Shown piece after piece: positions 54,318 to 63,719 of a stretch of 64,000 nucleotides of DNA (position 1 is the first letter of the stretch; each line of letters opens with the position of its first letter). The position numbers and the translations under genes are program-made. A model generated the notes under the pieces. The model was given only the letters and a program-made list of their open reading frames with translations. It was not told where the DNA came from and made no database searches. This DNA is from Lachnospiraceae bacterium (lineage in GTDB: Bacteria > Bacillota > Clostridia > Lachnospirales > Lachnospiraceae): positions 1 through 64,000 of the forward strand of contig CAAGFJ010000084.1 of NCBI GenBank assembly GCA_900769115.1, given 5' to 3'.

Positions 54318-55145
54318 ATGAGTCAGTTTTCGTGGAAAAATGAATGGCGTTTACAAAAGTTAAAAGAAGAATCCTTTATGGTCGGGCATATTATGGACAA
54401 GACACCGGGATGGGTGAAGTTTGTAGAGAAGAAGGTACCGGCAACCTTGCAGAAGACATTGGAGACAGCATTTACCAAGGCATTTGTCACTGTGTTTGAG
54501 AAAGGATCCGGTCTGATCGAGAAGACATATCGCAAGCAAAGACATGAACGGTTGTTTCGGGAGCATGAGAGGGATATTCATGAGGAGGGCTTCAATGGTA
54601 AGTCATTGCGGCGGTTCGAACGCCAGGCCAAACGTACGGCAGCTAAGAATCTGACGATTACAACGGTAGAGGGGATTGGTTTTGGTATTGTGGGATTAGG
54701 AATACCGGACATTCCGATCTTCGTATCGGTCATGCTCAAAAGTATCTATGAGATTGCGTTAAGCTATGGATTTTCTTATAGTACAGACAAGGAGAAATTA
54801 TTCATCCTTAAGCTGATCGATGCGGCATTGGAGAGTGGAGAGACACTGCGTAAGAAGGACACAGATATGAATAAGCTGATCCGACGGTATTTTGAGGAAG
54901 AGGAGACTGCGGAGGAAGAGACGGATCCGTTCGTAGTTGAGTTGCAGATCAAGCGGCAGATTGATTCTTCGGCGGAAGCGTTATCCCATGAATTGTTATA
55001 TGGTAAGTTCCTGCAGGGCTCTACCTTTATTGGAGTGATCGGAGGAACAGCAGATTTCACTTGCCTGAAGAGGATTACGGATTATGCAGTATTGAAGTAC
55101 AAACGGCGTTTTTTGCTGCGCCAGCTGCCGGAAACAATAGATTAG
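54318..55145 (+). CDS. EcsC-family protein
   Basis: 275 residues. Central hydrophobic GIGFGIVGLGIPDIPIFVSVMLKSIYEIALSYGF and later FIGVIGGTADF match the EcsC family, which is membrane-associated and of uncertain role (named for a gene near an ABC transporter in Bacillus). GAAGAAGGGTG precedes ATG 54318. Monocistronic by spacing. Confidence 0.8.
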   Translation: MSQFSWKNEWRLQKLKEESFMVGHIMDKTPGWVKFVEKKVPATLQKTLETAFTKAFVTVFEKGSGLIEKTYRKQRHERLFREHERDIHEEGFNGKSLRRFERQAKRTAAKNLTITTVEGIGFGIVGLGIPDIPIFVSVMLKSIYEIALSYGFSYSTDKEKLFILKLIDAALESGETLRKKDTDMNKLIRRYFEEEETAEEETDPFVVELQIKRQIDSSAEALSHELLYGKFLQGSTFIGVIGGTADFTCLKRITDYAVLKYKRRFLLRQLPETID

Positions 55146-55244
55146 GGAAGTATTTGTTGCATAAAGTTCAGAAAGATTTAACAAGACATTATAAGGGAAA
55201 TGTATTACAATGAATTCTGTATGAAAGAATGAAGGAGTCTTATT

Positions 55245-57398
55245 ATGAATATAGGATTATTTACGGATACTTATTATCCGGAATTGAACGGAGTAGCCAA
55301 TTCGGTATATTTACTTAAGCAGGAATTAGAAAAAAAGGGACATAACGTATATGTGATTACAACCAAGACACCCGGTGCACCAGCAAATGAAAAGGGTGTT
55401 TTTCGTGTGCCGTCGAAGGCATGTTCTTTCGTGCCGGAGCGGAGAATTGGATTATTCTATCATCCGAAGATTGCTATGAAGATCCATAAGATGAAGTTAG
55501 ATATTATACATACGAATACAGAATTTGCAATTGGTATGTTTGGAAGGATTATGGCACATGAATTATTTGTGCCGGTAGTTCATACCTATCACACAATCTA
55601 TGAGGATTATACACATTATATTAAGAAATATATATCTAGTGAGAAACGGGCAAAGGCATTTGTCAAGATGTTCAGTAAGTTCAGTGTGCGCGGGGCGGAG
55701 GAATTGATCGTGCCGACAGAGAAGGTAGCGGACCTGATGCGGCATTATGGAGTTAAGCCGGATATCAACGTTATTCCGACCGGAATTGATCTGAGTCGAT
55801 TTGAAGCAAGAGATACCGCCGTACAGAAGAGTAAGTTAAAGGCATCTCTTGGAATACCACAAAGTAACAAGGTGGTATTGTATTTAGGAAGAGTGTCGGA
55901 CGAGAAGAATATAGATGAGGTTATGGGATATCTGAACCGGTATATGGATACGAATCCGAATGTCACATTTTTAGTGGTAGGAGATGGACCACAGCGGACG
56001 GCGTTAGAGCGTCAGGCAAGAGGACTCAAGCATCGGAAACAGATTCTGTTTGCAGGGGCGAAGCCGTGGGACGAGATCACTCATTATTATCAGATTGCAG
56101 ATGTGTTTGTATCAGGATCGACCAGTGAGACGCAGGGACTTACTTATATAGAGGCGTTAGCTTCCGGGTTACCGATAGTTGCAAGAAAAGATCTATGTTT
56201 AGACGGCGTGTTATTTGAGGGACAGAACGGATATGAATTTGTCGATGAGGCAACTTTTATAAGGGGAATGGATGCGGTATTAAAGAATCCGCAGCAGATA
56301 GATTACAGTAAGAATGCAATGAACAGTGTAGAGCAATTTTCTACACAACAGTTTGCAGATAAAGTGGAGAATATATATTTCCATGTCATTAAGACACACC
56401 GGAATATATTAATGCGTATGGCGAATAAAGTAGCGGATACGGTCGGATATGAGAGTAAGTCAGTGAAGCCGCTTGGTGGTGATATGGCAATGGAGATCGG
56501 GGATTCCAATATGGATGCCAGCCGGATTGGTCTTGGATGTATGCGAATGGCAGATTTGTCCGTGTCGGAGGTGTCAAAACTGATTAATGTGGCATTAGAT
56601 AATGGAGTGACATTGTTTGATCATGCGGATATTTATGGGGCTGGACGGAGTGAAGAAGTTTTCGGTCAGGCTTTGGCACAGAATAAAGGAATGCGTGAGC
56701 GAATGCGTATCCAGACGAAGTGTGGAATCCGGGATGGCTATTATGATTTTTCCAGAGCACATATTCTGTCTTCTGTAGATGACAGCCTGAGGAGATTGCA
56801 GACCGAATTCATTGATCTGTTGCTGTTACATCGACCGGATGCGTTAATGAATATTGAAGAGGTAGCAGATACATTACATCATCTATACCGGACGGGTAAG
56901 GTCAAACGGTTTGGCGTGAGTAACTTTAATGCAGGTCAGATTGAATTATTACAGTCTGTTTGTAAAGTTCCGATACAGGTGAATCAGATGCAGTTTGGTC
57001 TGATGCATGCAGGAATGATACGACAGGGAATTGAGAATAACATGTTGACAGACGGAGCGATTGATCGGGATGGAGCAACGCTTACGTATTGCCAGCTTCA
57101 CAATATTACAATTCAGGCATGGTCCCCTCTGCAGTATGGATTTTTTGAGGGGAATTTTGTAGATAATGAGAAGTTCCCGGAAGTAAATGCAGTTCTTGAA
57201 CGGATTGCAGGAGAGAATGGTGTCACCAAGTCGGCGATTGCAATTGCCTGGATCCTGCGGCATCCGGCAAATATGCAGGTTTTAGTCGGAACAATGGATT
57301 CGCAACATTTACAACAATTATGCGATGCAAGCAATGTACATCTGAATCGAAAAGAATGGTATGAATTGTATCAGGCAGCGGGATATAACCTCCCATAA
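55245..57398 (+). CDS. Glycosyltransferase (GT4)-aldo/keto reductase fusion
   Basis: 717 residues in one frame. Residues 1 to about 395: GT4 glycosyltransferase with FTDTYYPELNGVANSV, HTYHTIYEDYTHYI, VPTGIDLSRF, LYLGRVSDEKN and the donor-binding E-x7-E region SETQGLTYIEALASG; closest to diacylglycerol glucosyltransferases. Residues 423-717: aldo/keto reductase with Asp462 and Tyr464 (FDHADIYG), Lys492 (QTKCG), His529 (LLLHRPD) and GVSNFNAGQIELL. All four AKR catalytic residues are kept. A linker of about 30 residues joins them. Pairing glycolipid synthesis with a reductase is unusual. AAGGAG precedes the ATG. Confidence 0.85.
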   Translation: MNIGLFTDTYYPELNGVANSVYLLKQELEKKGHNVYVITTKTPGAPANEKGVFRVPSKACSFVPERRIGLFYHPKIAMKIHKMKLDIIHTNTEFAIGMFGRIMAHELFVPVVHTYHTIYEDYTHYIKKYISSEKRAKAFVKMFSKFSVRGAEELIVPTEKVADLMRHYGVKPDINVIPTGIDLSRFEARDTAVQKSKLKASLGIPQSNKVVLYLGRVSDEKNIDEVMGYLNRYMDTNPNVTFLVVGDGPQRTALERQARGLKHRKQILFAGAKPWDEITHYYQIADVFVSGSTSETQGLTYIEALASGLPIVARKDLCLDGVLFEGQNGYEFVDEATFIRGMDAVLKNPQQIDYSKNAMNSVEQFSTQQFADKVENIYFHVIKTHRNILMRMANKVADTVGYESKSVKPLGGDMAMEIGDSNMDASRIGLGCMRMADLSVSEVSKLINVALDNGVTLFDHADIYGAGRSEEVFGQALAQNKGMRERMRIQTKCGIRDGYYDFSRAHILSSVDDSLRRLQTEFIDLLLLHRPDALMNIEEVADTLHHLYRTGKVKRFGVSNFNAGQIELLQSVCKVPIQVNQMQFGLMHAGMIRQGIENNMLTDGAIDRDGATLTYCQLHNITIQAWSPLQYGFFEGNFVDNEKFPEVNAVLERIAGENGVTKSAIAIAWILRHPANMQVLVGTMDSQHLQQLCDASNVHLNRKEWYELYQAAGYNLP

Positions 57399-57421
57399 TT
57401 AAGAAGAAAAAGGAGATTACA

Positions 57422-58537
57422 ATGAACAAAAAGATAGCGTTAGGATTAGTTGGGATTATGATAATGGCAGGATTGACCGGATGCGGTAATAAGAATCCAT
57501 ATCTGATGGATATTACCTATTCGAAGTATGTCAAGGTGTGTGATTATAAAAATGTGGAGGCTGCCAAAGTAATTTACGATGTGACAGATGACGAGGTTCA
57601 GGATGCAATTGATGAAGATATGTATGAATATGTAACCTATGATGAGATTACGGATCGTGTTGCACAGGAAGGGGATTATGCCAATGTAACTTATACTGCG
57701 ACCATAGATGGCACAGAGAATGAGAACTATTCCAGCGAGGGTGAAGATATTGTGATCGGTGAGGGGTATATTTTCCCGGAAGTAGAAGAAGCCTTGATTG
57801 GAATGAATACTGGAGACAGTAAGCAGGTAGATGCTACAATTACAGAAGATTATGCATATGATGATGCTGATACTGGAAAGAAAGTAACAGTAGATATCAC
57901 ATTAAATGAGATCAGTGTTGAGAATACTCCGGAATATAATGATGATTTTGTGAAAGAGAATACGGATTATGACAGTACAGCAGAGTATGAGAAAGCAAAG
58001 AAAGAGGAATTGATGCAGAGTAAGGAAGAGGATTACAAACAAGCAGCAATTCAGGAGATTATGCAGTATCTGTTAGATAATTCGGAATTTAATGGATATC
58101 CGGATGAATTATATAAGCAGTGTGAAGAGAATTATAATAATGACAATGAGTATTCGGCAGCTATGTATGGAATGGAGTTAGATGAATTCGAGGAGATGCT
58201 TGGTTTAGATGATGAGACGAAGAAACAGGATATTGAGAATAGTGTGAATTCTGAATTGATCATTGGTGCGATTGCGCAGGCAGAGAAGATTACCTGTTCG
58301 AAGAAGGAGATTCAACAGTTTGCAAAAGATAATTATGAAGATTATGGATATGATAGTGCAGATGAGTTTCTGAAGGATTACAGTGATGAGGAAGTAGGGT
58401 ATCAGATTACTTATGAAAAGGTAACAGATTTCTTATATGATCATGCAAAGTTCACAGAGATTTCAGAAGACGATTATAATGCACAGCAGGAGGCACTGTA
58501 TGATGATTCGGAGGATGCCGGTGATTCGGAAGAATAA
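57422..58537 (+). CDS. Trigger-factor-like lipoprotein with FKBP domain
   Basis: 371 residues. Lipobox LTGC puts the lipid Cys at 21. An FKBP-type peptidyl-prolyl isomerase domain lies at about 80-175 (GDYANVTYTATIDG, FPEVEEALIGMNTGDSKQVD), then a helical region like the C-terminal arm of trigger factor. Very acidic. It should be an extracellular foldase anchored in the membrane. The ribosome-binding domain of cytoplasmic trigger factor is absent. 23 bp after the fusion gene, so probably co-transcribed. Confidence 0.8.
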   Translation: MNKKIALGLVGIMIMAGLTGCGNKNPYLMDITYSKYVKVCDYKNVEAAKVIYDVTDDEVQDAIDEDMYEYVTYDEITDRVAQEGDYANVTYTATIDGTENENYSSEGEDIVIGEGYIFPEVEEALIGMNTGDSKQVDATITEDYAYDDADTGKKVTVDITLNEISVENTPEYNDDFVKENTDYDSTAEYEKAKKEELMQSKEEDYKQAAIQEIMQYLLDNSEFNGYPDELYKQCEENYNNDNEYSAAMYGMELDEFEEMLGLDDETKKQDIENSVNSELIIGAIAQAEKITCSKKEIQQFAKDNYEDYGYDSADEFLKDYSDEEVGYQITYEKVTDFLYDHAKFTEISEDDYNAQQEALYDDSEDAGDSEE

Positions 58538-58666
58538 ATTTTGAAAATCCGGTTATAACAATAGAAACGATGTTCGTCTTATGTTATCTTATAGACAACA
58601 GTTCAGAGTAATGATACGTTATGCTGCATTCGAGGAATCGAATGGGATAAGAGAGGAGAATACCAT

Positions 58667-59008
58667 ATGGCATTTATTAAGAATATTGAACACGAGAAGG
58701 TTGTGAAGCTGGCAAAGGAATTAGAAGTGCAGCCGGGTCAGGTGATTAGTAAGACATTAGCGCAAAATGACGCAGTTAGTGTTACGTTGTTTGCTTTCTC
58801 AAAAGGTGAAGAGATTGGAACACATGATTCCTTTGGCGATGCAATGGTATATGTACTAGAGGGAACGGGTATGTTTACGGTCGATGGGGTAGAGCATATC
58901 TGCCATGCTGGAGAAGCCATCGTTATGCCGGCTACGATCCCGCATGCAGTGTATGCAAAGGAAGATTTTAAAATGTTGCTTACGGTTATCTTTCCGCATG
59001 AGGCATAG
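58667..59008 (+). CDS. Cupin-domain protein
   Basis: 113 residues, a single cupin. Motif 1 is GEEIGTHDSFGDAMVYVLEG and motif 2 is GEAIVMPATIPHAVYA, with metal ligands partly altered (His, Asp/Glu, terminal His). Small cupins bind metals and effectors; role unknown. GAGAGGAG precedes the ATG. Confidence 0.85.
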   Translation: MAFIKNIEHEKVVKLAKELEVQPGQVISKTLAQNDAVSVTLFAFSKGEEIGTHDSFGDAMVYVLEGTGMFTVDGVEHICHAGEAIVMPATIPHAVYAKEDFKMLLTVIFPHEA

Positions 59009-59084
59009 AAAGTAACTGTAGTATAGAGATTGGTGTCGATCACTTAAGAACAATCCTGAATATATGTAATAATATCGAGTATAA

Positions 59085-59144
59085 GAAGACTGTTTGACGA
59101 TTTGGTTTTCAGAAAGGAAATGAACCGGTTGGGCAGTCTTTTTG
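59085..59144 (+). terminator. Terminator after the cupin gene
   Basis: AAGACTG...CAGTCTT with an inner GGTT/AACC pair, followed by TTTTTG. Confidence 0.65.
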
Positions 59145-59307
59145 CTTGCTATATGGGCACAGGGATTCGACAATGAAGATTGTTATGCTTTTTTTACAGA
59201 ACAAGGATTCGCTGTTTCCTTATGAGAATATATATGGTACAATAGCATTTATGAGAAAATGGATGGTCTGGAAAAGGGCTGTCATGCAAAAGAGAAGGGA
59301 GAATCTT

Positions 59308-60852
59308 ATGGAGTATGTATCACAAATGTATGCCACATTCTGGGCATTAGTACCTCCAATTGTTGCGATTGGATTAGCATTGATCACAAAGGAGGTATAT
59401 AGCTCTTTATTTGTTGGTATTGTTATTGGAGGATTATTTTATTCAAATTTCGGTCTGGAATTAACAATGGAACATGTCTTTCAGGATGGAATTGTCGGGG
59501 TGTTGTCTGATCCGAATAATGTTGGTATTCTGGTATTTCTGGTTGTATTAGGAATTATGGTATGTATGATGAATATGGCTGGTGGATCAGCAGCGTTTGG
59601 CCGATGGGCTTCTAGTCATATTAAGACGAGAGTGGGAGCACAGCTTGCAACTATCTTTCTTGGTATCTTAATATTTGTAGATGATTATTTTAACTGTCTG
59701 ACGGTTGGAAGTGTTATGCGGCCGGTTACGGATAAGCATGAAGTATCCCGTGCAAAGTTAGCATATCTGATTGATGCGACAGCGGCACCGATCTGCATTA
59801 TTGCACCTATTTCATCCTGGGCAGCGGCGGTTACCGGGTTTGTTGAGGGTGAGGATGGATTTCAGTTATTCCTCAAAGCGATTCCCTATAATTACTATGC
59901 ATTATTTACCATTGTTGCAATGTTTGCAATGGTGCTTATGAAGGTAGATTTTGGACAAATGAGAACGCATGAGATCAATGCGACACATGGAGATCTCTTT
60001 ACCACGCCGGACCGGCCATATACGGATGCTGAGAATGCAACGGATGATGGTAAGGGAAAAGTGATCGATCTTGTGATTCCGATCATTGCACTCATTATAT
60101 GCTGTATCACGGGAATGCTGTATACGGGTGGATTCTTTAGCGGCACCGGTATTATCGAAGCATTTTCTAACAGTGTAGCATCAGTTGGGCTGATGTATGG
60201 AAGCTTTATTGCTCTGATCATTACAATCGCATATTATAAACTGCGTAACGTATTGAAGTTCAAACAGTCAATGGAATGTGTACCGGAAGGATTCAAGGCA
60301 ATGGTGCCGCCGATCTTAATTCTTACCTTTGCATGGACATTGAAAGCAATGACAGACAGTCTGGGAGCCAAAGAATATGTGGCTTCTGTTGTGAATGGGG
60401 TATCTGGCAATCTGTTAAGCCTGTTACCGGCAATCATTTTCCTGATTGCATGCTTCCTTGCATTTGCGACCGGAACCTCCTGGGGAACTTTTGGTATTCT
60501 GATCCCGATTGTAGTGCATACTTTTGAGGATAAGAATCCAACTATGATGATCATTGCTATGTCAGCCTGTATGGCAGGAGCTGTTTGTGGAGATCATTGT
60601 TCGCCAATCTCAGACACTACAATCATGGCATCGGCGGGAGCACAGTGTAATCATCTGAATCATGTATCAACGCAGTTGCCATATGCGGTCATGGTAGCAG
60701 CGGTGTCATTTGTGACCTATATTATTGCGGGATTTGTACAGAGTCCGATCATACCATTTGTGGCAGGTATTACCCTGTTATTGGGAACCCTTCTGGTCAT
60801 GCGGTCGATTACCGGCGGGCCGGTTGTTGAGATACCGGAAAATGAAGGATAA
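59308..60852 (+). CDS. NhaC-family Na+/H+ antiporter
   Basis: 514 residues with about eleven membrane helices. Segments IFVDDYFNCLTVGSVMRP, SSWAAAVTG, ATGTSWGTFGILIPI and CGDHCSPISDTTIMAS are typical of NhaC-type antiporters. Exchanges sodium, or an amino acid or organic acid pair, for protons. ATG 59308 has AAGGGAGAA upstream; the frame is open further upstream but without a site. Confidence 0.85.
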   Translation: MEYVSQMYATFWALVPPIVAIGLALITKEVYSSLFVGIVIGGLFYSNFGLELTMEHVFQDGIVGVLSDPNNVGILVFLVVLGIMVCMMNMAGGSAAFGRWASSHIKTRVGAQLATIFLGILIFVDDYFNCLTVGSVMRPVTDKHEVSRAKLAYLIDATAAPICIIAPISSWAAAVTGFVEGEDGFQLFLKAIPYNYYALFTIVAMFAMVLMKVDFGQMRTHEINATHGDLFTTPDRPYTDAENATDDGKGKVIDLVIPIIALIICCITGMLYTGGFFSGTGIIEAFSNSVASVGLMYGSFIALIITIAYYKLRNVLKFKQSMECVPEGFKAMVPPILILTFAWTLKAMTDSLGAKEYVASVVNGVSGNLLSLLPAIIFLIACFLAFATGTSWGTFGILIPIVVHTFEDKNPTMMIIAMSACMAGAVCGDHCSPISDTTIMASAGAQCNHLNHVSTQLPYAVMVAAVSFVTYIIAGFVQSPIIPFVAGITLLLGTLLVMRSITGGPVVEIPENEG

Positions 60853-60904
60853 CCAGTGTTTTTTCTTGTCAATAGGCAACGGGTATGTTACACTGGACAG
60901 GAAC

Positions 60905-61000
60905 TGAATAAGAACGGGGAGCCTGTATAGCAGGCTGAGAGGAAGTCATCAACTTCGACCCGCAACCTGATTTAGGTAATGCTAACGTAGGGATTCGAGA
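60905..61000 (+). promoter_or_regulatory. TPP riboswitch (THI element)
   Basis: GGGGAGCCTGTATAGCAGGC, CTGAGAGG, CTTCGACCC, then AACCTGATTTAGGTAATGC and AACGTAGGGA are the conserved blocks of the thiamine pyrophosphate aptamer. A strong terminator follows at 61030, so TPP binding should stop transcription of the thi genes. Confidence 0.93.
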
Positions 61001-61029
61001 TGTAGGAATAAGATGATATAAGAATAAGC

Positions 61030-61064
61030 ACAGGCTCTCTGCAAAAGCAGAGAGCCTGTTTGTT
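61030..61064 (+). terminator. Riboswitch-controlled terminator before thiC
   Basis: Perfect 13-bp stem, ACAGGCTCTCTGC / GCAGAGAGCCTGT, loop AAAA, then TTTGTT. The CAGGCT and AGCCTG hexamers also occur in the aptamer, allowing an alternative pairing. Confidence 0.85.
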
Positions 61065-61131
61065 ATGCAATCCGAATCAGGCATACAAGAGTCGTAAGTG
61101 GCTTGATCTACAGAAAGGAAGGATGAAAAGA

Positions 61132-62436
61132 ATGGAATACACAACACAGATGGATGCTGCAAGAAAGGGCATTATTACGGAAGCAATGAAACAGGTAGCG
61201 GATTATGAGAATATGTCAGCAGAGACAATCCGTGATCTGGTTGCCAAGGGGCAGGTTGCCATTCCGGCGAATAAGAATCATACATGTCTGAAGCCTTATG
61301 GAATTGGTACAAAGTTAAAGACCAAGATCAATGTCAATTTAGGTACATCTAAGGATTGCTTAGACATGGATGTCGAGATGGAGAAGGTACAGGAGGCAGT
61401 GAATCTTGGAGCGGAGTCAATCATGGACTTAAGCTCCTTTGGGGATACGAGAAAGTTCCGTACCAAATTAACATCTGAATGCAGTGCGATTATCGGTACG
61501 GTGCCAATCTATGATGCAGTTGTCTATTATAACAAGGCATTGAAGTCCATCACATCAAGAGAGTGGATTGACGTGGTAAGAATGCATGCAGAAGATGGTG
61601 TTGATTTCATGACCATTCATTGTGGTATCAATAAGGCAACGGCACAGCGTTTCAAAAATACAAAGCGCCACATGAATATCGTATCGCGTGGCGGTTCGAT
61701 CATTTTTGCATGGATGGAGCTTACGGGAAATGAGAATCCATTTTATGAGTATTATGATGAGATCTTAGATATCTGTAATCAGTATGATGTTACGATCAGC
61801 TTGGGAGATGCCTGTCGTCCGGGTTGTATTGAGGATGCTGGTGATATTTCACAGATTGAGGAATTGGTAACTTTGGGTGAGCTTACACAGCGTGCATGGG
61901 ATAAGAATGTACAGGTTATGATCGAAGGACCGGGACATATGCCACTGAACCAGATCCGCTCGAACATGGAGATTGAGCAGACAATCTGTAAGGGAGCACC
62001 ATTTTATGTGTTAGGACCGTTAGTGACGGACGTAGCGCCGGGTTATGATCATATTACAGCAGCCATTGGCGGTGCGATTGCAGCGACTTATGGTGCATCT
62101 TTCTTATGTTATGTAACACCGGCAGAGCATTTACGTCTTCCGACTGTTGAGGATGTAAAGGAAGGAATTATTGCTTCTAAGATTGCAGCCCATGCAGCAG
62201 ATATTGCCAAAGGAGTACCGGGTGCAAAGGATTGGGATTATCAGATGGGTGAGGCTCGTCGGGAACTTGACTGGGAGAAACAGTTTGAACTTGCGATGGA
62301 CGGTGATAAGGCAAGAAGATATCGTGCAGAATCGAAACCAGAGAAAGAAGATACCTGTACCATGTGTGGTAAGATGTGTGCCGTAAGAAATATCAATAAA
62401 ATTCTTCGTGGCGAAGATGTCGACATCATGGACTAG
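61132..62436 (+). CDS. thiC: Phosphomethylpyrimidine synthase
   Basis: 434 residues, the short clostridial form. VAIPANKNHTCLKPYGIG, VNLGTSKDC, MTIHCGIN, SRGGSIIFAWM, SLGDACRPGC, EGPGHMPLNQI and, near the C-terminus, the Fe-S motif CTMCGKMC. That spacing is CX2CX3C, one residue shorter than the CX2CX4C of E. coli ThiC. It converts aminoimidazole ribotide to HMP phosphate by radical SAM chemistry. ATG 61132 is preferred; ATG 61123 is possible. Regulated by the TPP riboswitch. Confidence 0.95.
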   Translation: MEYTTQMDAARKGIITEAMKQVADYENMSAETIRDLVAKGQVAIPANKNHTCLKPYGIGTKLKTKINVNLGTSKDCLDMDVEMEKVQEAVNLGAESIMDLSSFGDTRKFRTKLTSECSAIIGTVPIYDAVVYYNKALKSITSREWIDVVRMHAEDGVDFMTIHCGINKATAQRFKNTKRHMNIVSRGGSIIFAWMELTGNENPFYEYYDEILDICNQYDVTISLGDACRPGCIEDAGDISQIEELVTLGELTQRAWDKNVQVMIEGPGHMPLNQIRSNMEIEQTICKGAPFYVLGPLVTDVAPGYDHITAAIGGAIAATYGASFLCYVTPAEHLRLPTVEDVKEGIIASKIAAHAADIAKGVPGAKDWDYQMGEARRELDWEKQFELAMDGDKARRYRAESKPEKEDTCTMCGKMCAVRNINKILRGEDVDIMD

Positions 62437-62563
62437 GCTCAAGCCGTGCACCCTAAGATGCATGGGCTACGGCAAGCTTGCTTGCATAAGTAGCCAGATG
62501 CATCTTGGGGTATAGGGCGCAGCCCGATCATCGAGCCGATAGGCGAGATGGACGGCTTGAGCC
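62436..62563. repeat. Self-complementary element, unit 0 (with extended arm)
   Basis: Outer stem GGCTCAAGCCGT / ACGGCTTGAGCC (12 bp, perfect; its first base is the last base of the thiC stop). Where later units have a few bases, this one carries a long extra hairpin (AAGATGCAT/ATGCATCTT enclosing GGCTAC/GTAGCC). The remainder is the same as units 1-3. Confidence 0.8.
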
Positions 62564-62574
62564 TAAGGTAAAAG

Positions 62575-62802
62575 CAAGCCGTGCACGCGGGGTATAGGGC
62601 GCAGCCCGATCATCGAGCCGATAGGCGAGATGGACGGCTTGAGCAGAGAAAAAGTAAAGCCGTGCACACGGGGTATAGGGCGTAGCCCGATCATCGAGCC
62701 GACAGGCGAGATGGACGGCTTGAGCAGAGAAAAAGTAAAGCCGTGCACGCGGGGTATAGGGCGCAGCCCGATCATCGAGCCGACAGGCGAGATGGACGGC
62801 TT
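62575..62802. repeat. Three tandem self-complementary repeats, period 81 bp, units 1-3
   Basis: Units at 62575-62641, 62657-62721 and 62738-62802, separated by AGAGAAAAAGTA-type spacers. Each has outer arms AAGCCGT/ACGGCTT, a GGGC/GCCC hairpin, and CATC-ga-GCC...GGC-ga-GATG. The three units differ at only a few places, nearly all in loops (GCA/GTA; GATA/GACA). GC content far exceeds the surroundings. Confidence 0.85.
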
Positions 62803-62820
62803 GAGCAGAAAGGAATATAT

Positions 62821-63642
62821 ATGAAAACAATTCTAGAAAACGTGCGTAGCCGCACTCCACTCGTTCATTTTATCACGAACTATGTAACGGTAAATGATGT
62901 TGCCAACATGATGTTAGCATGTGGCGGCTCTCCAATCATGAGTGATGATAAGAAGGATGTAGAGGATATTACGACAATCTGTAACGCATTAGTGATCAAC
63001 ATAGGAACGCTGAATGAGAGATCGATTGAATCCATGATCCTTGCAGGTAAGAGGGCAAATGCACTAGGTCACCCGGTTATTCTTGATCCGGTTGGAGCGG
63101 GTGCGTCGAAGTTTCGGACAGAGACAACATTTCGTCTGCTGCAGGAGGTAAAGTTCACGGTAATCCGTGGCAATATCTCAGAGATTAAGACGGTGTATTC
63201 AGGTAGTGGATCTACGAAGGGTGTGGATGCAGATGTGGCAGATATTGTGACAGAGGATAATCTTAAGGAAACAGCACAGTTTGCAAAGGAATTAAGTAAG
63301 ACGACCGGAGCAATTATTGCTATTACCGGAGCCATTGATGTAATTGCAGATACAGAACATGCCTATGCAACCAGAAATGGTGTGGCGGCTATGTCAAAGA
63401 TTACCGGAACCGGCTGTATGTTAGATGGTGTGATTGCGGGATATGTAGCCGCGAATATGGAGAATCAGACGAATGCGGTTGTAGCTGCCATTGCAGCAGA
63501 AGGTCTTTGTGGAGAGATTGCCGGATCCAAGGTGGACGCAGAGGGAAGAGGTACTTCCAGCCTTAGGATGTATCTGATCGATGCAATGAGCAACTTAGAT
63601 GGAGACACCTTAGTAAAGGGTGCAAAAGTAGAGGAAATATAA
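62821..63642 (+). CDS. thiM: Hydroxyethylthiazole kinase
   Basis: 273 residues. PLVHFITNYVTVNDVANMMLACGGSPIMSD, DPVGAGASKFR, RGNISEI and the catalytic KITGTGCMLDGV. Phosphorylates the thiazole moiety for salvage. AGAAAGGA precedes ATG 62821. The repeats lie between it and thiC; transcription probably runs through. Confidence 0.93.
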   Translation: MKTILENVRSRTPLVHFITNYVTVNDVANMMLACGGSPIMSDDKKDVEDITTICNALVINIGTLNERSIESMILAGKRANALGHPVILDPVGAGASKFRTETTFRLLQEVKFTVIRGNISEIKTVYSGSGSTKGVDADVADIVTEDNLKETAQFAKELSKTTGAIIAITGAIDVIADTEHAYATRNGVAAMSKITGTGCMLDGVIAGYVAANMENQTNAVVAAIAAEGLCGEIAGSKVDAEGRGTSSLRMYLIDAMSNLDGDTLVKGAKVEEI

Positions 63643-63649
63643 TATAATA

Positions 63650-63688
63650 ATGCCGGATCAATCAAAGTATATGGATGTGATCCGGCAT
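63650..63688. terminator. Hairpin between thiM and thiE
   Basis: ATGCCGGATCA pairs with TGATCCGGCAT perfectly. No U-run follows, so it may be a processing or stability element rather than a stop. Confidence 0.5.
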
Positions 63689-63719
63689 AACATTTCTTAT
63701 ATAGAAAGAAGGAAGTTAC

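Noticed and set aside
62436..62802. CRISPR array
   Set aside because: The long segments are the conserved ones and the short spacers are identical to each other, the opposite of CRISPR; no cas genes are near.
62575..62802. Tandem tRNA genes, because of the 7-bp closing stem and three-arm look
   Set aside because: No T-loop sequence, no anticodon arm of proper size and no CCA-adjacent features.
62528..62860. Minus-strand 110-codon frame with repeated AQAVHLA blocks
   Set aside because: It is a translation of the structured repeats, opposes the thi operon and has no start signals.
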